From contig NZ_CP058557.1 of NCBI RefSeq assembly GCF_018141165.1, positions 1,488,001-1,552,000 on the forward strand: DNA of 64,000 bases, given 5' to 3'. Shown here one piece after another: positions 1 to 8,751 of the stretch; the stretch's first letter is position 1, and each line of letters starts with the position of its first letter. Source of the DNA: Alkaliphilus sp. B6464 (GTDB lineage: Bacteria > Bacillota > Clostridia > Peptostreptococcales > Natronincolaceae). The notes beneath the pieces are model-generated. The model ran no database searches. It was not told the DNA's origin and saw only the letters and a program-made list of their open reading frames with translations. The position numbers and the translations under genes were made by a program.

Positions 1-815
1 AAGAAATTGCAAAAGGGGCAAATGATCAAGCAAAGGATACTGAAGAAGGTGCAACTAATATTGATGAATTAGGTAAGCAAATATTCAAAAATCGTCAAGA
101 TATATTAAGCTTAAGCAGTGCATCGGAAGAAGTAAATATTCTAAAGGATGAAGGTTTAAATATATTAACTGAGCTTGTAGAAAAAAATAAAGAGTGTAAC
201 ATGGCAATGAAGGAAGTAGGAGAAATTATTGCTAATACGAATAAAAGTGCGGAAAAAATAGAAGTTGCCAGTGAGATGGTTAAAAATATAACACAGCAGA
301 CTAATTTATTGGCGCTAAATGCAGCAATTGAGGCGGCACGAGCAGGAGAAGCTGGTAAGGGATTTGCGGTAGTGGCAGATGAAATAAGAAAACTATCCGA
401 ACAATCCAATCAATTTACACAGCAAATTACTGATATAGTGGTAGATTTAACTAATAAAACTGGTCAAGCTGTAAATACTATGGGCGAAGTTGATAAAATA
501 GTGATGTCTCAAACTGAGAGTGTAGAACTAACAAATATTAAATTTGAGGGAATCGCTGATGCGATAGACAAAGTAAAGGAAGCGATAGAAGATATTAATC
601 AATCTGGAAATGAGATGGATAGAAAAAAAGAAAGTATTATAGAGACTATCCAAAACCTATCAGCAATATCTGAGGAAAATGCAGCAGGAACAGAAGAAGC
701 AGCGGCTTCTGTAGAAGAACAAATAGCATCTATAGAAGAAATTGCTAATGCTAGTGAATCTTTAGCGAAGCTTGCTGAAGAAATGCAGGAGAGTATTTCT
801 AAATTTAAATATTAG
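1..815 (+). CDS. Methyl-accepting chemotaxis protein, C-terminal part (5' truncated by window)
   Basis: The reading frame is open from base 3 to the stop at 813-815, so only the C-terminal ~270 residues are present. It contains the highly conserved MCP hairpin tip ([20 protein letters not shown], then [17 protein letters not shown]), which binds CheW and CheA. Long alanine/glutamate-rich heptad helices carry probable methylation sites on both sides, for example the [17 protein letters not shown] region near the end. The protein ends KFKY with no CheR-tethering pentapeptide. The sensor and membrane parts lie upstream of the window, so the ligand cannot be inferred. An internal ATG at 201 is in frame but is not a credible start because the coiled coil continues upstream of it. 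Confidence 0.93.
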   Translation, partial: EIAKGANDQAKDTEEGATNIDELGKQIFKNRQDILSLSSASEEVNILKDEGLNILTELVEKNKECNMAMKEVGEIIANTNKSAEKIEVASEMVKNITQQTNLLALNAAIEAARAGEAGKGFAVVADEIRKLSEQSNQFTQQITDIVVDLTNKTGQAVNTMGEVDKIVMSQTESVELTNIKFEGIADAIDKVKEAIEDINQSGNEMDRKKESIIETIQNLSAISEENAAGTEEAAASVEEQIASIEEIANASESLAKLAEEMQESISKFKY

Positions 816-836
816 GAGTTAAATAAATATTATCTG

Positions 837-865
837 TTGACATAATCATAACATTTAGTTATAAT
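837..865 (+). promoter_or_regulatory. Sigma-A type promoter for the MATE gene
   Basis: A perfect -35 hexamer TTGACA (837-842) and perfect -10 hexamer TATAAT (860-865) are separated by 17 bases. It lies just after the chemotaxis gene stop and drives a short leader (about 110 nt) that contains a terminator hairpin before the MATE start at 984. Confidence 0.85.
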
Positions 866-906
866 ACATAAGTAGATTTTTCCAAAATTATAATTGATAA
901 ATAATC

Positions 907-955
907 AGAAGCACATGGGCAGCTTTATAAAACACCCAGTTGCTTCTGTTTTTTT
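907..955 (+). terminator. Leader terminator / attenuator before MATE gene
   Basis: AGAAGCA (907-913) pairs with TGCTTCT (941-947), with an inner TGGG/CCCA pairing, followed by a run of T from 949. It sits between a consensus promoter (837-865) and the ribosome-binding site of the MATE gene, so it would end that gene's own transcript unless it is bypassed. This geometry is typical of conditional termination. I could not match the leader to a known riboswitch class. Confidence 0.65.
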
Positions 956-983
956 ATTTTTGTAGGCAGAGGAGGAATAGGAT

Positions 984-2345
984 ATGAAGAAACTACTAAA
1001 AGATAAGAAATTTTTTATTTTATTGTTTACACTAGCTTTACCGATTACTTTTCAAAATCTGATCAGTTCATCCCTTAATCTAATTGATAATTTGATGATT
1101 GGTAAGCTAGGAGAAACAGAAATTGCTGCTGTAGGCTTAATCAATCAGTTCTTTTTTATTTTTATGTTATGTTTATCAGGTATTAATGCTGGGGCCAGTA
1201 TATTTATGTCTCAATATTGGGGAAAAAAGAATATAGATAGAATAAAAAAGGTATTAGGCTTAAATATTATACTGGGACTATTAACAGCTATTGTATTTTC
1301 AATTGTAGGGCTGGCATTTCCTAGTTTTGTAATTAGAGTGTTTACTAAAGATCAACATGTTATTGCTTTAGGTACTACTTATTTAAGATTTGTTGCTTTA
1401 GGTTTTGTTATGACGAGTATTACACAAGCATATTCTACTGCATTGAGAAGTACAGAACAACCAAATACTCCTATGTATGCTAGCTTAATAGGGGTTGCTT
1501 GTAATGCTATTTTAAACTGGGTATTAATTTTTGGAAACTTAGGTTTTCCTCCAATGGGTGTCAAGGGCGCAGCTATAGCTACAACTATAGCAAGAGGAGC
1601 TGAAATGTTTTACGTTTTAATTGTAGTATATGGAATTAATAATATTATTGGTGTAAAGCTTAGAGAAATATTTAGCTTTAATAGAGAATTTGTAATGGTA
1701 TACTTTAGGACATCATATTCAGTAATTATAAATGAAATTATATGGGCTTTAGGTATGACAGCCTATTCAGTTGTTTATGCTAAAATAAGTATTAGTGCTG
1801 TAGCTGGGATGCAAATTGCAACTACAATAAGTAATATTTTTATGGTAGTATGTATTGGTTTAGCTAGTGCCTCTGCTATAATGATAGGAACTCAGATTGG
1901 GGCAGAGCATGAAGATATAGCTAAGGACTATGCATTTAAACTAGGAGTATTATCACCTTTTATTGGAATCTTGATAGGAATAGGTATATGGGTTTCTGCT
2001 CCTTTTATTTTACAATCCTTTAATATTAGCCACACAACATATCAATCTACTCTTATGGTTTTAAGAATTATGGCAGTATTTTGTCCACTACGCTTCTTTA
2101 ATGTGCTTATGATAATTGGGGTATTTAGAGGTGGAGGAGATACAACATATTCTATGATAGTCCAGGGAGTTACCCTATGGTTATATGCAATACCACTTTC
2201 ATTTGTTGCCGCAGTCTATTTTAAAATATCATTGCCTATGGTATACTTTATTATCTGTACAGAAGAAATTATAAAAGCAATCTTTGAGGTTAAAAGATTT
2301 CTATCGAATAAATGGATGCGGAATGTAATTGAACAAGCTGTATAG
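984..2345 (+). CDS. MATE family efflux transporter
   Basis: This 453-residue integral membrane protein has about 12 predicted hydrophobic segments and the MATE N-terminal signature, with NLISSSLNLIDNLMIGKLGE near residues 25-44. A repeat of the same fold follows in the second half. MATE proteins export drugs or metabolites using a Na+ or H+ gradient across the cytoplasmic membrane. The start follows a strong GGAGGAAT site. It is a close paralogue of the minus-strand MATE gene at 50243-51604, with parallel phrases such as IGEIEIAAVG, while the third MATE gene at 46968-48335 is more distant. Its leader carries a consensus promoter and a terminator hairpin, suggesting regulated read-through. The substrate is unknown. 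Confidence 0.92.
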   Translation: MKKLLKDKKFFILLFTLALPITFQNLISSSLNLIDNLMIGKLGETEIAAVGLINQFFFIFMLCLSGINAGASIFMSQYWGKKNIDRIKKVLGLNIILGLLTAIVFSIVGLAFPSFVIRVFTKDQHVIALGTTYLRFVALGFVMTSITQAYSTALRSTEQPNTPMYASLIGVACNAILNWVLIFGNLGFPPMGVKGAAIATTIARGAEMFYVLIVVYGINNIIGVKLREIFSFNREFVMVYFRTSYSVIINEIIWALGMTAYSVVYAKISISAVAGMQIATTISNIFMVVCIGLASASAIMIGTQIGAEHEDIAKDYAFKLGVLSPFIGILIGIGIWVSAPFILQSFNISHTTYQSTLMVLRIMAVFCPLRFFNVLMIIGVFRGGGDTTYSMIVQGVTLWLYAIPLSFVAAVYFKISLPMVYFIICTEEIIKAIFEVKRFLSNKWMRNVIEQAV

Positions 2346-2387
2346 CAATAAAATGTTAAAAATTATTATAAATATTTAAAGTTATAT

Positions 2388-2428
2388 AAATCACCTAGTA
2401 CTATTTTGAAATAGACACTAGGTGATTT
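2388..2428 (+). terminator. Rho-independent terminator after MATE gene
   Basis: AAATCACCTAGT (2388-2399) and ACTAGGTGATTT (2417-2428) form a 12-bp stem followed by a T/A-rich tail. Confidence 0.6.
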
Positions 2429-2502
2429 ATTAATATTTAATTTCTATAGTTCTATTTAAAAGAATGTAAGAATAAAAATAAGGAAAGGACAGACTAATTA
2501 AA

Positions 2503-2641
2503 TTAACTAAACACTTTCTCTACATAAGAAATTATCAGAATATTTAAAATTATAGAATTTCAACTTCGTATATTGTTTCCTATATCTACTCTCCTGGATA
2601 TTTATATGAAATAGCGAACCTTGTAGAAAGTGTTAAGTTAA
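2503..2641 (+). other. Structured leader or small inverted-repeat element upstream of ABC importer
   Basis: TTAACTAAACACTTTCTC (2503-2520) with the following ACATAAG is almost the reverse complement of CTTGTAGAAAGTGTTAAGTTAA with its start at 2620, so about 20 base pairs enclose a ~90-base interior. The interior contains weaker internal pairings and no long ORF. It ends 20-30 bases before the start of the DUF3798 lipoprotein gene. It could be a riboswitch-like leader closed by a long P1 stem, or a miniature inverted-repeat element. I see none of the conserved motifs of the purine, lysine, SAM or glycine riboswitches. Confidence 0.45.
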
Positions 2642-2670
2642 AAAAGAAATTATTAAAGGGGATGAAAATT

Positions 2671-3786
2671 TTGAAAAGATTTTTAGTGTTACTAGTAGCA
2701 TTAACTATGATTTTAAGCCTAGCAGCTTGCGGCAACAAGCAAGGCACAGCAGCAGTACCTAAATATAAAATAGGTATTATGTCTGGTACGGTATCTCAAG
2801 GTGAAGAGGAGTTTAGAGCGGCTGAAAATATGAAGGCAAAATACGGTGATATGATTGTTACCAGTACGTATCCAGATCGCTTTATGCAAGAGCAAGAAAC
2901 TACGATTACTAATATGATGGCTATGGCATCTGACCCAGATGTAAAGGCTATTGTTATGACTCAAGCTGTACCAGGTGCGGCAGCGGCTGTCGACAGAGTT
3001 AGAGAGATTAGACCAGATATACTATTTATATTAGGATCTCCCCAAGAAGATCAAGATGTTATTGCATCTAAGGGTGATATTGTACTGAACACAGATGATT
3101 TAGGTAGAGGAGAGCAAATAGCAGAGCATGCTCATAATATGGGTGCAAAAACCTTAGTCCACTACACATTCCCAAGGCATATGTCTATTGAATTCTTAGC
3201 TGTAAGAAGAGATAGAATGAAGGCTAAGGCAGAAGAACTAGGTATGAAATTTGTGCAAGAGGATGCTCCAGATCCAACAGGGGATGCAGGAGTTCCTGGA
3301 ACACAACAATTCATTATTGAAGATGTGCCAAGAAAAATTACTGAATATGGTAAAGATACGGCATTCTTTGCTACTAATTGTGCTATGATGGAACCTCTTA
3401 TTAGACAAAGTATAGAAGGTGGAGCTATATTTCCAGTACAATGTTGTCCGTCTCCTTATCATGCAATGCCAGCTGCACTAGGTATTGCTGTTCCTGATGA
3501 AAAAGCAGGCGATTTAGGTTATATAATCGATGAAATAGGCAAGAAAGTTGAAAAAGCTGGAATGAAAGGAAGGGTTGCTACTTGGCCAGTTCCTGTAAAC
3601 ATGATGTTTATTGAAGGTGGAGTAGAATATGCTAGAGCTTACTTAGAAGGTAAGACAAATGGAAAAGTGGATAAAGAAAAACTTGTTGAAGTTCTAGAAA
3701 AAATAGCAGGTGGTTCTGTTCAATTAACAGAGTATGAAGGTCATAATAACTATTTCTTATATCTTTCAGATCATATTATTTTTTAA
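2671..3786 (+). CDS. DUF3798-type substrate-binding lipoprotein of ABC importer
   Basis: The ~371-residue protein has a lipoprotein signal: a basic N-terminus, a hydrophobic stretch, then lipobox LAAC near residue 20, so it should be anchored outside the membrane. The mature part has a periplasmic-binding-protein type I look (KIGIMSGTVSQGEEE, then DIVLNTDDLGRGEQIAEHAH) and matches what I recall of DUF3798 proteins. An ATG at 2662 is directly against the AAAGGGG site, so the TTG at 2671 is the better-spaced start. Two sugar/nucleoside-type permeases and a double ATPase follow, so it should deliver solute to that importer. The substrate is not evident. A 12-bp hairpin separates it from the ATPase gene. 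Confidence 0.8.
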   Translation: MKRFLVLLVALTMILSLAACGNKQGTAAVPKYKIGIMSGTVSQGEEEFRAAENMKAKYGDMIVTSTYPDRFMQEQETTITNMMAMASDPDVKAIVMTQAVPGAAAAVDRVREIRPDILFILGSPQEDQDVIASKGDIVLNTDDLGRGEQIAEHAHNMGAKTLVHYTFPRHMSIEFLAVRRDRMKAKAEELGMKFVQEDAPDPTGDAGVPGTQQFIIEDVPRKITEYGKDTAFFATNCAMMEPLIRQSIEGGAIFPVQCCPSPYHAMPAALGIAVPDEKAGDLGYIIDEIGKKVEKAGMKGRVATWPVPVNMMFIEGGVEYARAYLEGKTNGKVDKEKLVEVLEKIAGGSVQLTEYEGHNNYFLYLSDHIIF

Positions 3787-3828
3787 CCTTCTAGAAAAGT
3801 GTAAATTTTAAAAATTAAATTTCTACCT

Positions 3829-3857
3829 ACAAGATTGCCACTAGATGGCAATCTTGT
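3829..3857 (+). terminator. Intercistronic hairpin between binding protein and ATPase genes
   Basis: ACAAGATTGCCA and TGGCAATCTTGT form a perfect 12-bp stem with loop CTAGA. There is no good T-run after it, so partial termination or mRNA protection is likely. Such a site commonly raises binding-protein expression over that of the membrane subunits. Confidence 0.6.
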
Positions 3858-3899
3858 ACTATTAATTCCTTATGAGTAATAACAAAGGAGGTATAAGCG

Positions 3900-5504
3900 T
3901 TGGAAAAAGAAGAGTATGTATTACAGATGAATAATATTGCAAAGGAATATTACGGAACCCGTGTGCTAAAAGGGGTGGATTTATGCGTTAGACCAGGAGA
4001 AATCCATGCTCTGTTAGGTGAAAATGGAGCAGGTAAGTCTACATTAATGAATATACTTTTTGGAATGTCTGTAATTCACTCAACAGGCGGGTTTGAAGGG
4101 GATGTGCTAATCGATAATGAAATTACCCATGTTAAGTCCCCTATAGAGGCTATGGAGCTAGGTATTGGTATGGTACATCAAGAATTTATGTTAATACCAG
4201 GATATTCAATTACTGAAAACATAAAGCTTAATAGAGAAATAAATAAGGATAATTTTATAAATAAATTTTTAGGGTCGAAATTAAAGATATTAGATTTTAA
4301 AAATATGAGTAGGGATGCTAGAGCAGCCCTAGATACGGTAGGAATGGATGTAGATGAGTGGGTAAAGGTTGCAGGATTACCTGTTGGCTATATGCAGTTT
4401 ATTGAAATAGCAAGGGAACTGGATAAGAAGAATTTAAAAATTATTGTATTTGATGAACCTACTGCCGTTCTTACAGAAAGCGAAGCTAGTGGACTTTTAA
4501 AGGCTATGAGAAAAATTGCCGACTCTGGGATTGCGATTCTTTTTATTACCCATAGACTAGAAGAGGTAATGGAAGTAGCTGATAATATAACTATCTTACG
4601 GGATGGAGAGCTTGTAGCAAAGGTTAAAAAGGAAGATACTAATCCATTAGAACTTGCAGAGTTAATGGTTGGAAGAAAAATAGATGGAATTTTAAACAAT
4701 ACTACCAGTAGTATCCAGAATAAAAATACAATATTATCTATTAAAAACCTAACTGTACATATGCCTGGCGAAGAAGTAAAGGGAGCGAACTTAGATATTA
4801 AAGAAGGTGAGATTTTAGGAATCGGAGGCTTGGCGGGTCAAGGAAAGATTGGTATTGCTAATGGAATTATGGGACTTTATCCTGCCAGTGGAGAAGTTTA
4901 TTTAAAGGAGAGAGAGCTTAAGTTAGGTGATCCTAAGGAAGCTCTTAAAAATAATTTAGCTTTTGTATCTGAAGATAGAAGAGGCACCGGCTTGCTTTTG
5001 GACTCATCTATCGAATTAAATATTGTTATTACAGCTATGCATAATCAAAGAAAGTATATTAAAAATTATGGACCATTTACTCAAATAAAGTCAAAGGAAA
5101 TTAGGGAATATAGTTTAAAAATGATAGAGGATTTAGATATTAGATGTACTGGCCCAACTCAGATTACAAGAAGGTTAAGCGGGGGAAATCAACAAAAAGT
5201 TTGTATTGCTAGAGCTCTTACATTAGAGCCTACTATTTTATTTATTTCTGAGCCTACTAGAGGGATAGATGTTGGGGCTAAAAAAATAGTTTTAGAAACA
5301 TTAGTTAAGCTTAATAAGGAATTAGGAATGACAATAGTTATGACTTCTAGTGAGCTTTCTGAATTAAGATCAATATGTAATAGAATAGCTATCGTAACTG
5401 AAGGTAAAATACAAGGTATATTAAAACCAGATGACAGTGATGCTAACTATGGTTTGATGATGGCAGGCAATAAGCTGGAAACCCTTAGCGAAGGAGTTGA
5501 ATAA
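3900..5504 (+). CDS. ABC transporter ATP-binding protein, double-domain (sugar/nucleoside type)
   Basis: The 534-residue protein carries two nucleotide-binding domains in tandem, as in RbsA and the nucleoside importers. Domain 1 has Walker A GENGAGKST at residues 40-48 and Walker B IIVFDEPTA near 180. Domain 2 has a degenerate Walker A (GLAGQGKIG), a good signature LSGGNQQKVCIARAL near 430 and a FISEPTRGID Walker B. A TTG start at 3900 follows AAAGGAGG. It should energise uptake through the two permeases encoded directly downstream, with the DUF3798 lipoprotein as receptor. The degenerate second Walker A is normal for this subfamily. Confidence 0.93.
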   Translation: MEKEEYVLQMNNIAKEYYGTRVLKGVDLCVRPGEIHALLGENGAGKSTLMNILFGMSVIHSTGGFEGDVLIDNEITHVKSPIEAMELGIGMVHQEFMLIPGYSITENIKLNREINKDNFINKFLGSKLKILDFKNMSRDARAALDTVGMDVDEWVKVAGLPVGYMQFIEIARELDKKNLKIIVFDEPTAVLTESEASGLLKAMRKIADSGIAILFITHRLEEVMEVADNITILRDGELVAKVKKEDTNPLELAELMVGRKIDGILNNTTSSIQNKNTILSIKNLTVHMPGEEVKGANLDIKEGEILGIGGLAGQGKIGIANGIMGLYPASGEVYLKERELKLGDPKEALKNNLAFVSEDRRGTGLLLDSSIELNIVITAMHNQRKYIKNYGPFTQIKSKEIREYSLKMIEDLDIRCTGPTQITRRLSGGNQQKVCIARALTLEPTILFISEPTRGIDVGAKKIVLETLVKLNKELGMTIVMTSSELSELRSICNRIAIVTEGKIQGILKPDDSDANYGLMMAGNKLETLSEGVE

Positions 5505-5505
5505 A

Positions 5506-6546
5506 TTGAAAGCGAGAGTAAAGCAATTTATTGAAAAGTTTGGTCTTCCTCGAATTATTATTGTAGGGTTTTTAATTTTTCTTTCTATTTTAGCAGCTAT
5601 TGTAGAAATACCTTTTGGAGAATTAATTAAAGATTCCTTAGTTAGAACAGGAATGAATGGTGTATTAGTTTTAGCCATGGTTCCAGGTATATTAAGTGGT
5701 GTGGGATTGAATTTTGGTCTGCCTTTAGGAATACTTTGTGGTCTTTTAGGTGGACTTATAAGTATAGAGCTAAACCTTTCTGGAGGGATAGGATTTTTTG
5801 CAGCTGTATTGTTTTCTATACCATTTGCTGCAATAGTTGGATTTGGATACGGTTGGCTTTTAAATAAGGTAAAGGGATCAGAAATGATGGTAGCAACATA
5901 TGTAGGGTTTTCAGCAGTATCTTTAATGAGTATAGGTTGGATGATTCTACCCTTTAAGAGTCCAGAAATGGCTTGGCCTATAGGTAAGGGTGTCAGAACT
6001 ACCATATCCCTAGCAGGTAGATTTGATAAAATATTAAATGATTTTGCTACTTTTAATATAGGTAGCATAACTATTCCTACAGGCTTAATTTTATTCACAT
6101 TAGCTCTTTGTGGTATTGTTTGGATTTTTCTAAGAAGTAAAACAGGTGTTGCTATGAAGGCTGCTGGGGATAATCCTAGATTTGCTATGGCAGCTGGAAT
6201 TAATGTTAACAAACATAGAATAATAGGTACAATATTGTCTACTATTTTAGGGGCAATAGGTATTATAGTTTACTCTCAAAGCTTTGGTTTCCTTCAATTA
6301 TATCAAGCACCGATGTTTATGGGCTTTGCAGCTGTAGCTGCTATATTAATTGGTGGAGCTACCGTAAAAAAGGCATCAATCTCTAATGTGTTAATAGGGA
6401 CCTTTCTATTTCAATCTCTTTTAGTTGTTGCATTGCCAGTTGCAAATAAGATTATGACCTTAGGAAGCTTAGCGGAAATCACAAGAATTATAGTTAGTAA
6501 TGGTATAATTTTATATGCACTTACGCAAGTTCGTGGAGGTGAATAA
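5506..6546 (+). CDS. ABC transporter permease (BPD_transp_2 type), subunit 1
   Basis: This 346-residue hydrophobic protein has about 8-10 membrane segments and the family's cytoplasmic coupling region (TGVAMKAAGDNPRFAMAAGI near residue 225). That arrangement is typical of permeases paired with double-domain ATPases. I prefer TTG 5506, nine bases after AAGGAG; a TTG at 5497 abuts that site and would be unusable. One base separates it from the ATPase stop, so translation is probably coupled. It should form a heterodimer with the next permease. Confidence 0.9.
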   Translation: MKARVKQFIEKFGLPRIIIVGFLIFLSILAAIVEIPFGELIKDSLVRTGMNGVLVLAMVPGILSGVGLNFGLPLGILCGLLGGLISIELNLSGGIGFFAAVLFSIPFAAIVGFGYGWLLNKVKGSEMMVATYVGFSAVSLMSIGWMILPFKSPEMAWPIGKGVRTTISLAGRFDKILNDFATFNIGSITIPTGLILFTLALCGIVWIFLRSKTGVAMKAAGDNPRFAMAAGINVNKHRIIGTILSTILGAIGIIVYSQSFGFLQLYQAPMFMGFAAVAAILIGGATVKKASISNVLIGTFLFQSLLVVALPVANKIMTLGSLAEITRIIVSNGIILYALTQVRGGE

Positions 6547-6547
6547 T

Positions 6548-7888
6548 ATGATTGATAAAATAAATGACACTGAAAATCAAAAGGATAATTTCAAGGAAAA
6601 AATAAAGAACTTACTAACAAATCATATAGTAACAGTGGTATTTGCAGTACTTTGCTTAATCGGATTTAAGGCCTCAGGATTAACATTTTCTTTTTATTTA
6701 AATGATATTATTACTAGAATTTCTAGAAATGCATTTTTAGTATTAGCCCTTATTATTCCAGTACTAGCAGGAATGGGTCTAAACTTTGCTATAGTTTTGG
6801 GTGCAATGGCTGGGCAAGCAGCTATTATTGCAGTGGCTCATTGGGGAATTACAGGATGGCAAGGGATTCTACTGTGTGCAGTAATAGCAGCACCCCTAGC
6901 AATTATTTTTGGATATTTAACAGGAAAGCTATTAAATAATACTAAGGGGCAGGAAATGATAACAAGCTTAATTTTAGGTTTTTTTGCGAATGGTATTTAT
7001 CAAATGGTATTTCTTATTTTAGTTGGATCTATAATTCCTATGAAAAATGAGGAACTTATTTTAAGCACTGGCGTAGGGGTTAGAACTACAATAGACCTAA
7101 CCGGCAAATTGAAATATGGTTTGGATGATATTTTTAAGCTTTCATTTCCTATGTTTGTATTATTATTTTCAGTTGCTTTAGCTATATACGTTATTTTCAA
7201 ATATCACAACAATAGATCCCTAAAAGAATTCAATAATAAAAAATATAAGGCCATTGGTGTAACTAGCCTATTATTAATAACTTTTAGTATTATATCTATG
7301 AATGCTGCTGGATTGTTTCAATCCTTCGGAGATTCCTCAGAAATTGCAAGAAAAATTTTGCTAGAATTAATTATGATTAATAATGTGAAAGTACCAATAG
7401 TAACAGGTGTTTTAATTACCCTATTATGCTTGTTTAATATATTTATTTCAAAAACAAAGATTGGGCAAGATTTTAAATCCGTTGGGCAAGATATGCATAT
7501 TGCAACCGTATCTGGTATTAACTCTAATAAAATTAGAGTTATTGCAATAGTAATCTCTACAGTACTTGCCGCATGGGGACAGATTATTTATCTTCAAAAT
7601 CTTGGTACCTTTAGTACATATGGCAGTCATGAACAGGTAGGTATGTTTGCAATAGCAGCCCTTCTAATTGGAGGGGCATCAGTAACTAAGGCAACCATTG
7701 GCCAGGCCTTATTAGGTACAGTTTTATTTCATACATTATTTATTGTTTCGCCACTAGCAGGTAGAAATTTATTTGGTGATCCACAACTTGGAGAGTTTTT
7801 TAGAGCCTTTGTAGCTTATGGGGTTATAGGACTCTCACTAGGTATGCATGCTTGGAAGCAACAGATACAGGCAAGGCATAAATTATAG
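6548..7888 (+). CDS. ABC transporter permease (BPD_transp_2 type), subunit 2
   Basis: This 446-residue membrane protein is homologous to the preceding permease (TKIGQDFKSVGQDMHIATVS is its coupling loop). It has an extra ~100-residue insertion in the middle, including a soluble basic patch KYHNNRSLKEFNNKKYK around residues 215-235. The start ATG at 6548 follows GGAGGTG, which overlaps the end of the previous gene. It closes the importer operon, and a strong terminator follows at 7987-8031. Confidence 0.9.
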   Translation: MIDKINDTENQKDNFKEKIKNLLTNHIVTVVFAVLCLIGFKASGLTFSFYLNDIITRISRNAFLVLALIIPVLAGMGLNFAIVLGAMAGQAAIIAVAHWGITGWQGILLCAVIAAPLAIIFGYLTGKLLNNTKGQEMITSLILGFFANGIYQMVFLILVGSIIPMKNEELILSTGVGVRTTIDLTGKLKYGLDDIFKLSFPMFVLLFSVALAIYVIFKYHNNRSLKEFNNKKYKAIGVTSLLLITFSIISMNAAGLFQSFGDSSEIARKILLELIMINNVKVPIVTGVLITLLCLFNIFISKTKIGQDFKSVGQDMHIATVSGINSNKIRVIAIVISTVLAAWGQIIYLQNLGTFSTYGSHEQVGMFAIAALLIGGASVTKATIGQALLGTVLFHTLFIVSPLAGRNLFGDPQLGEFFRAFVAYGVIGLSLGMHAWKQQIQARHKL

Positions 7889-7986
7889 CTTAGAAAAGAA
7901 GATTTTTGGAAGAGGGTGCAAATTCGTGCACAAGCAAGAGATATTGCAGATGAAATTATACTTGCCGGATTGATTTATAAATAAGA

Positions 7987-8031
7987 AAAGCCACCTTGTT
8001 GACCGTAAAGAGTCAGTAAGGTGGCTTTTTT
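7987..8031 (+). terminator. Terminator after ABC importer operon
   Basis: AAAGCCACCTT pairs with AAGGTGGCTTTTTT around a loop of about 20 bases. The A-run on the 5' side makes it usable in both directions, so it can also end the minus-strand operon 9669-8106. Confidence 0.8.
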
Positions 8032-8105
8032 CTGCGGAATACTCATATGCAAGATAGCGTTTGGCAATAACCTCCATAGATTTACCAATTTCAATCATGT
8101 GATTG

Positions 8106-8429
8106 CTAAGATTTTTTCTTTTTTGGTTTGGGCATTGGTAATTCGTCACAGGTTTTACGGATAAAGTTAGATATGAACTCCATATCCTCAACACTTTCAA
8201 TTAGAAAATGAGGTTTTGCACCTGTATATGGAGATGCTTCCTCGCAATCTGGCAAAAGGTTTGTGCAGACATTGGTTTTCTTTACAAAAAACTGATTATC
8301 ACAAATTACGCCTATAACTTTCCCATCACAGTAAATGCCGTATTCACCAAACATTTTCTTATATGTAATTTCACCTGCACCGCTGATTTGGTCGCAAACA
8401 TATTCTACAAAATCCAGACTTGAAGCCAT
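8106..8429 (-). CDS. TfoX/Sxy N-terminal domain protein
   Basis: The 107-residue protein resembles the TfoX N-terminal domain: a YKKMFGEYGIYCDGKVIGVI core followed by a short alpha/beta region and a lysine-rich tail (PKPKKKKS). In proteobacteria, TfoX/Sxy activates competence genes. Stand-alone copies in Firmicutes have no proven role and are often found beside WYL-type regulators, as here. It is the last gene of a minus-strand operon, 9 bases after the DUF3795 gene, with an AGGAG site upstream of ATG 8429. Confidence 0.8.
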   Translation of the reverse strand: MASSLDFVEYVCDQISGAGEITYKKMFGEYGIYCDGKVIGVICDNQFFVKKTNVCTNLLPDCEEASPYTGAKPHFLIESVEDMEFISNFIRKTCDELPMPKPKKKKS

Positions 8430-8438
8430 AAATTTCTC

Positions 8439-8699
8439 CTATCTTGAACACCATTTTTTACATTGTTCAATTCTTTTCCCATTATCGCCTTGTTGTTCGT
8501 CATAAGCAAACTGATTTAATAGGTTACATGGAAATTCGCTGCATTCGCCACAGTGAGTATAATTTTTGCTTTCACAGCAAGCCTTTACAGGGCAGCTTTC
8601 ACCCCAAAAAGGCTTGTCTATATTGATACATCCTTTGCAATTCACCTGCTCCTTATATATACACTCACTACACAAAATACCACATCTTGATTCTATCAT
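8439..8699 (-). CDS. DUF3795 small cysteine-rich protein
   Basis: In 86 residues it has at least 11 cysteines in metal-site-like pairs (CGILCSEC, CKGC, CPVKACCE, CGECSEFPC). This matches DUF3795 proteins, which are thought to bind zinc or an iron-sulfur cluster. The start follows GGAGGTATAT. It sits between a WYL regulator and a TfoX-like gene in one operon. No enzymatic role can be assigned. Confidence 0.8.
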   Translation of the reverse strand: MIESRCGILCSECIYKEQVNCKGCINIDKPFWGESCPVKACCESKNYTHCGECSEFPCNLLNQFAYDEQQGDNGKRIEQCKKWCSR

Positions 8700-8751
8700 A
8701 ACGATATACCTCCATTATTTTTATAAAAGTATATCATATCAAACATGACAA

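Noticed and set aside
2503-2641. Purine riboswitch for the ABC importer
   Set aside because: The long stem fits a riboswitch P1, but the conserved loop and junction sequences of the purine class are absent. Kept only as an unidentified structured element.
5421-6212. 263-codon open frame on the minus strand
   Set aside because: It lies entirely opposite the ABC permease gene, has no ribosome-binding site and encodes a composition typical of antisense to membrane-protein codons.
7883-8200. 105-codon minus-strand frame overlapping the TfoX-like gene
   Set aside because: It crosses the terminator at 7987-8031 and overlaps the real TfoX frame. A middle part (IGKSMEVIAKRYLAYEYSAE) looks protein-like and might be a remnant of an old gene, but I could not identify it.
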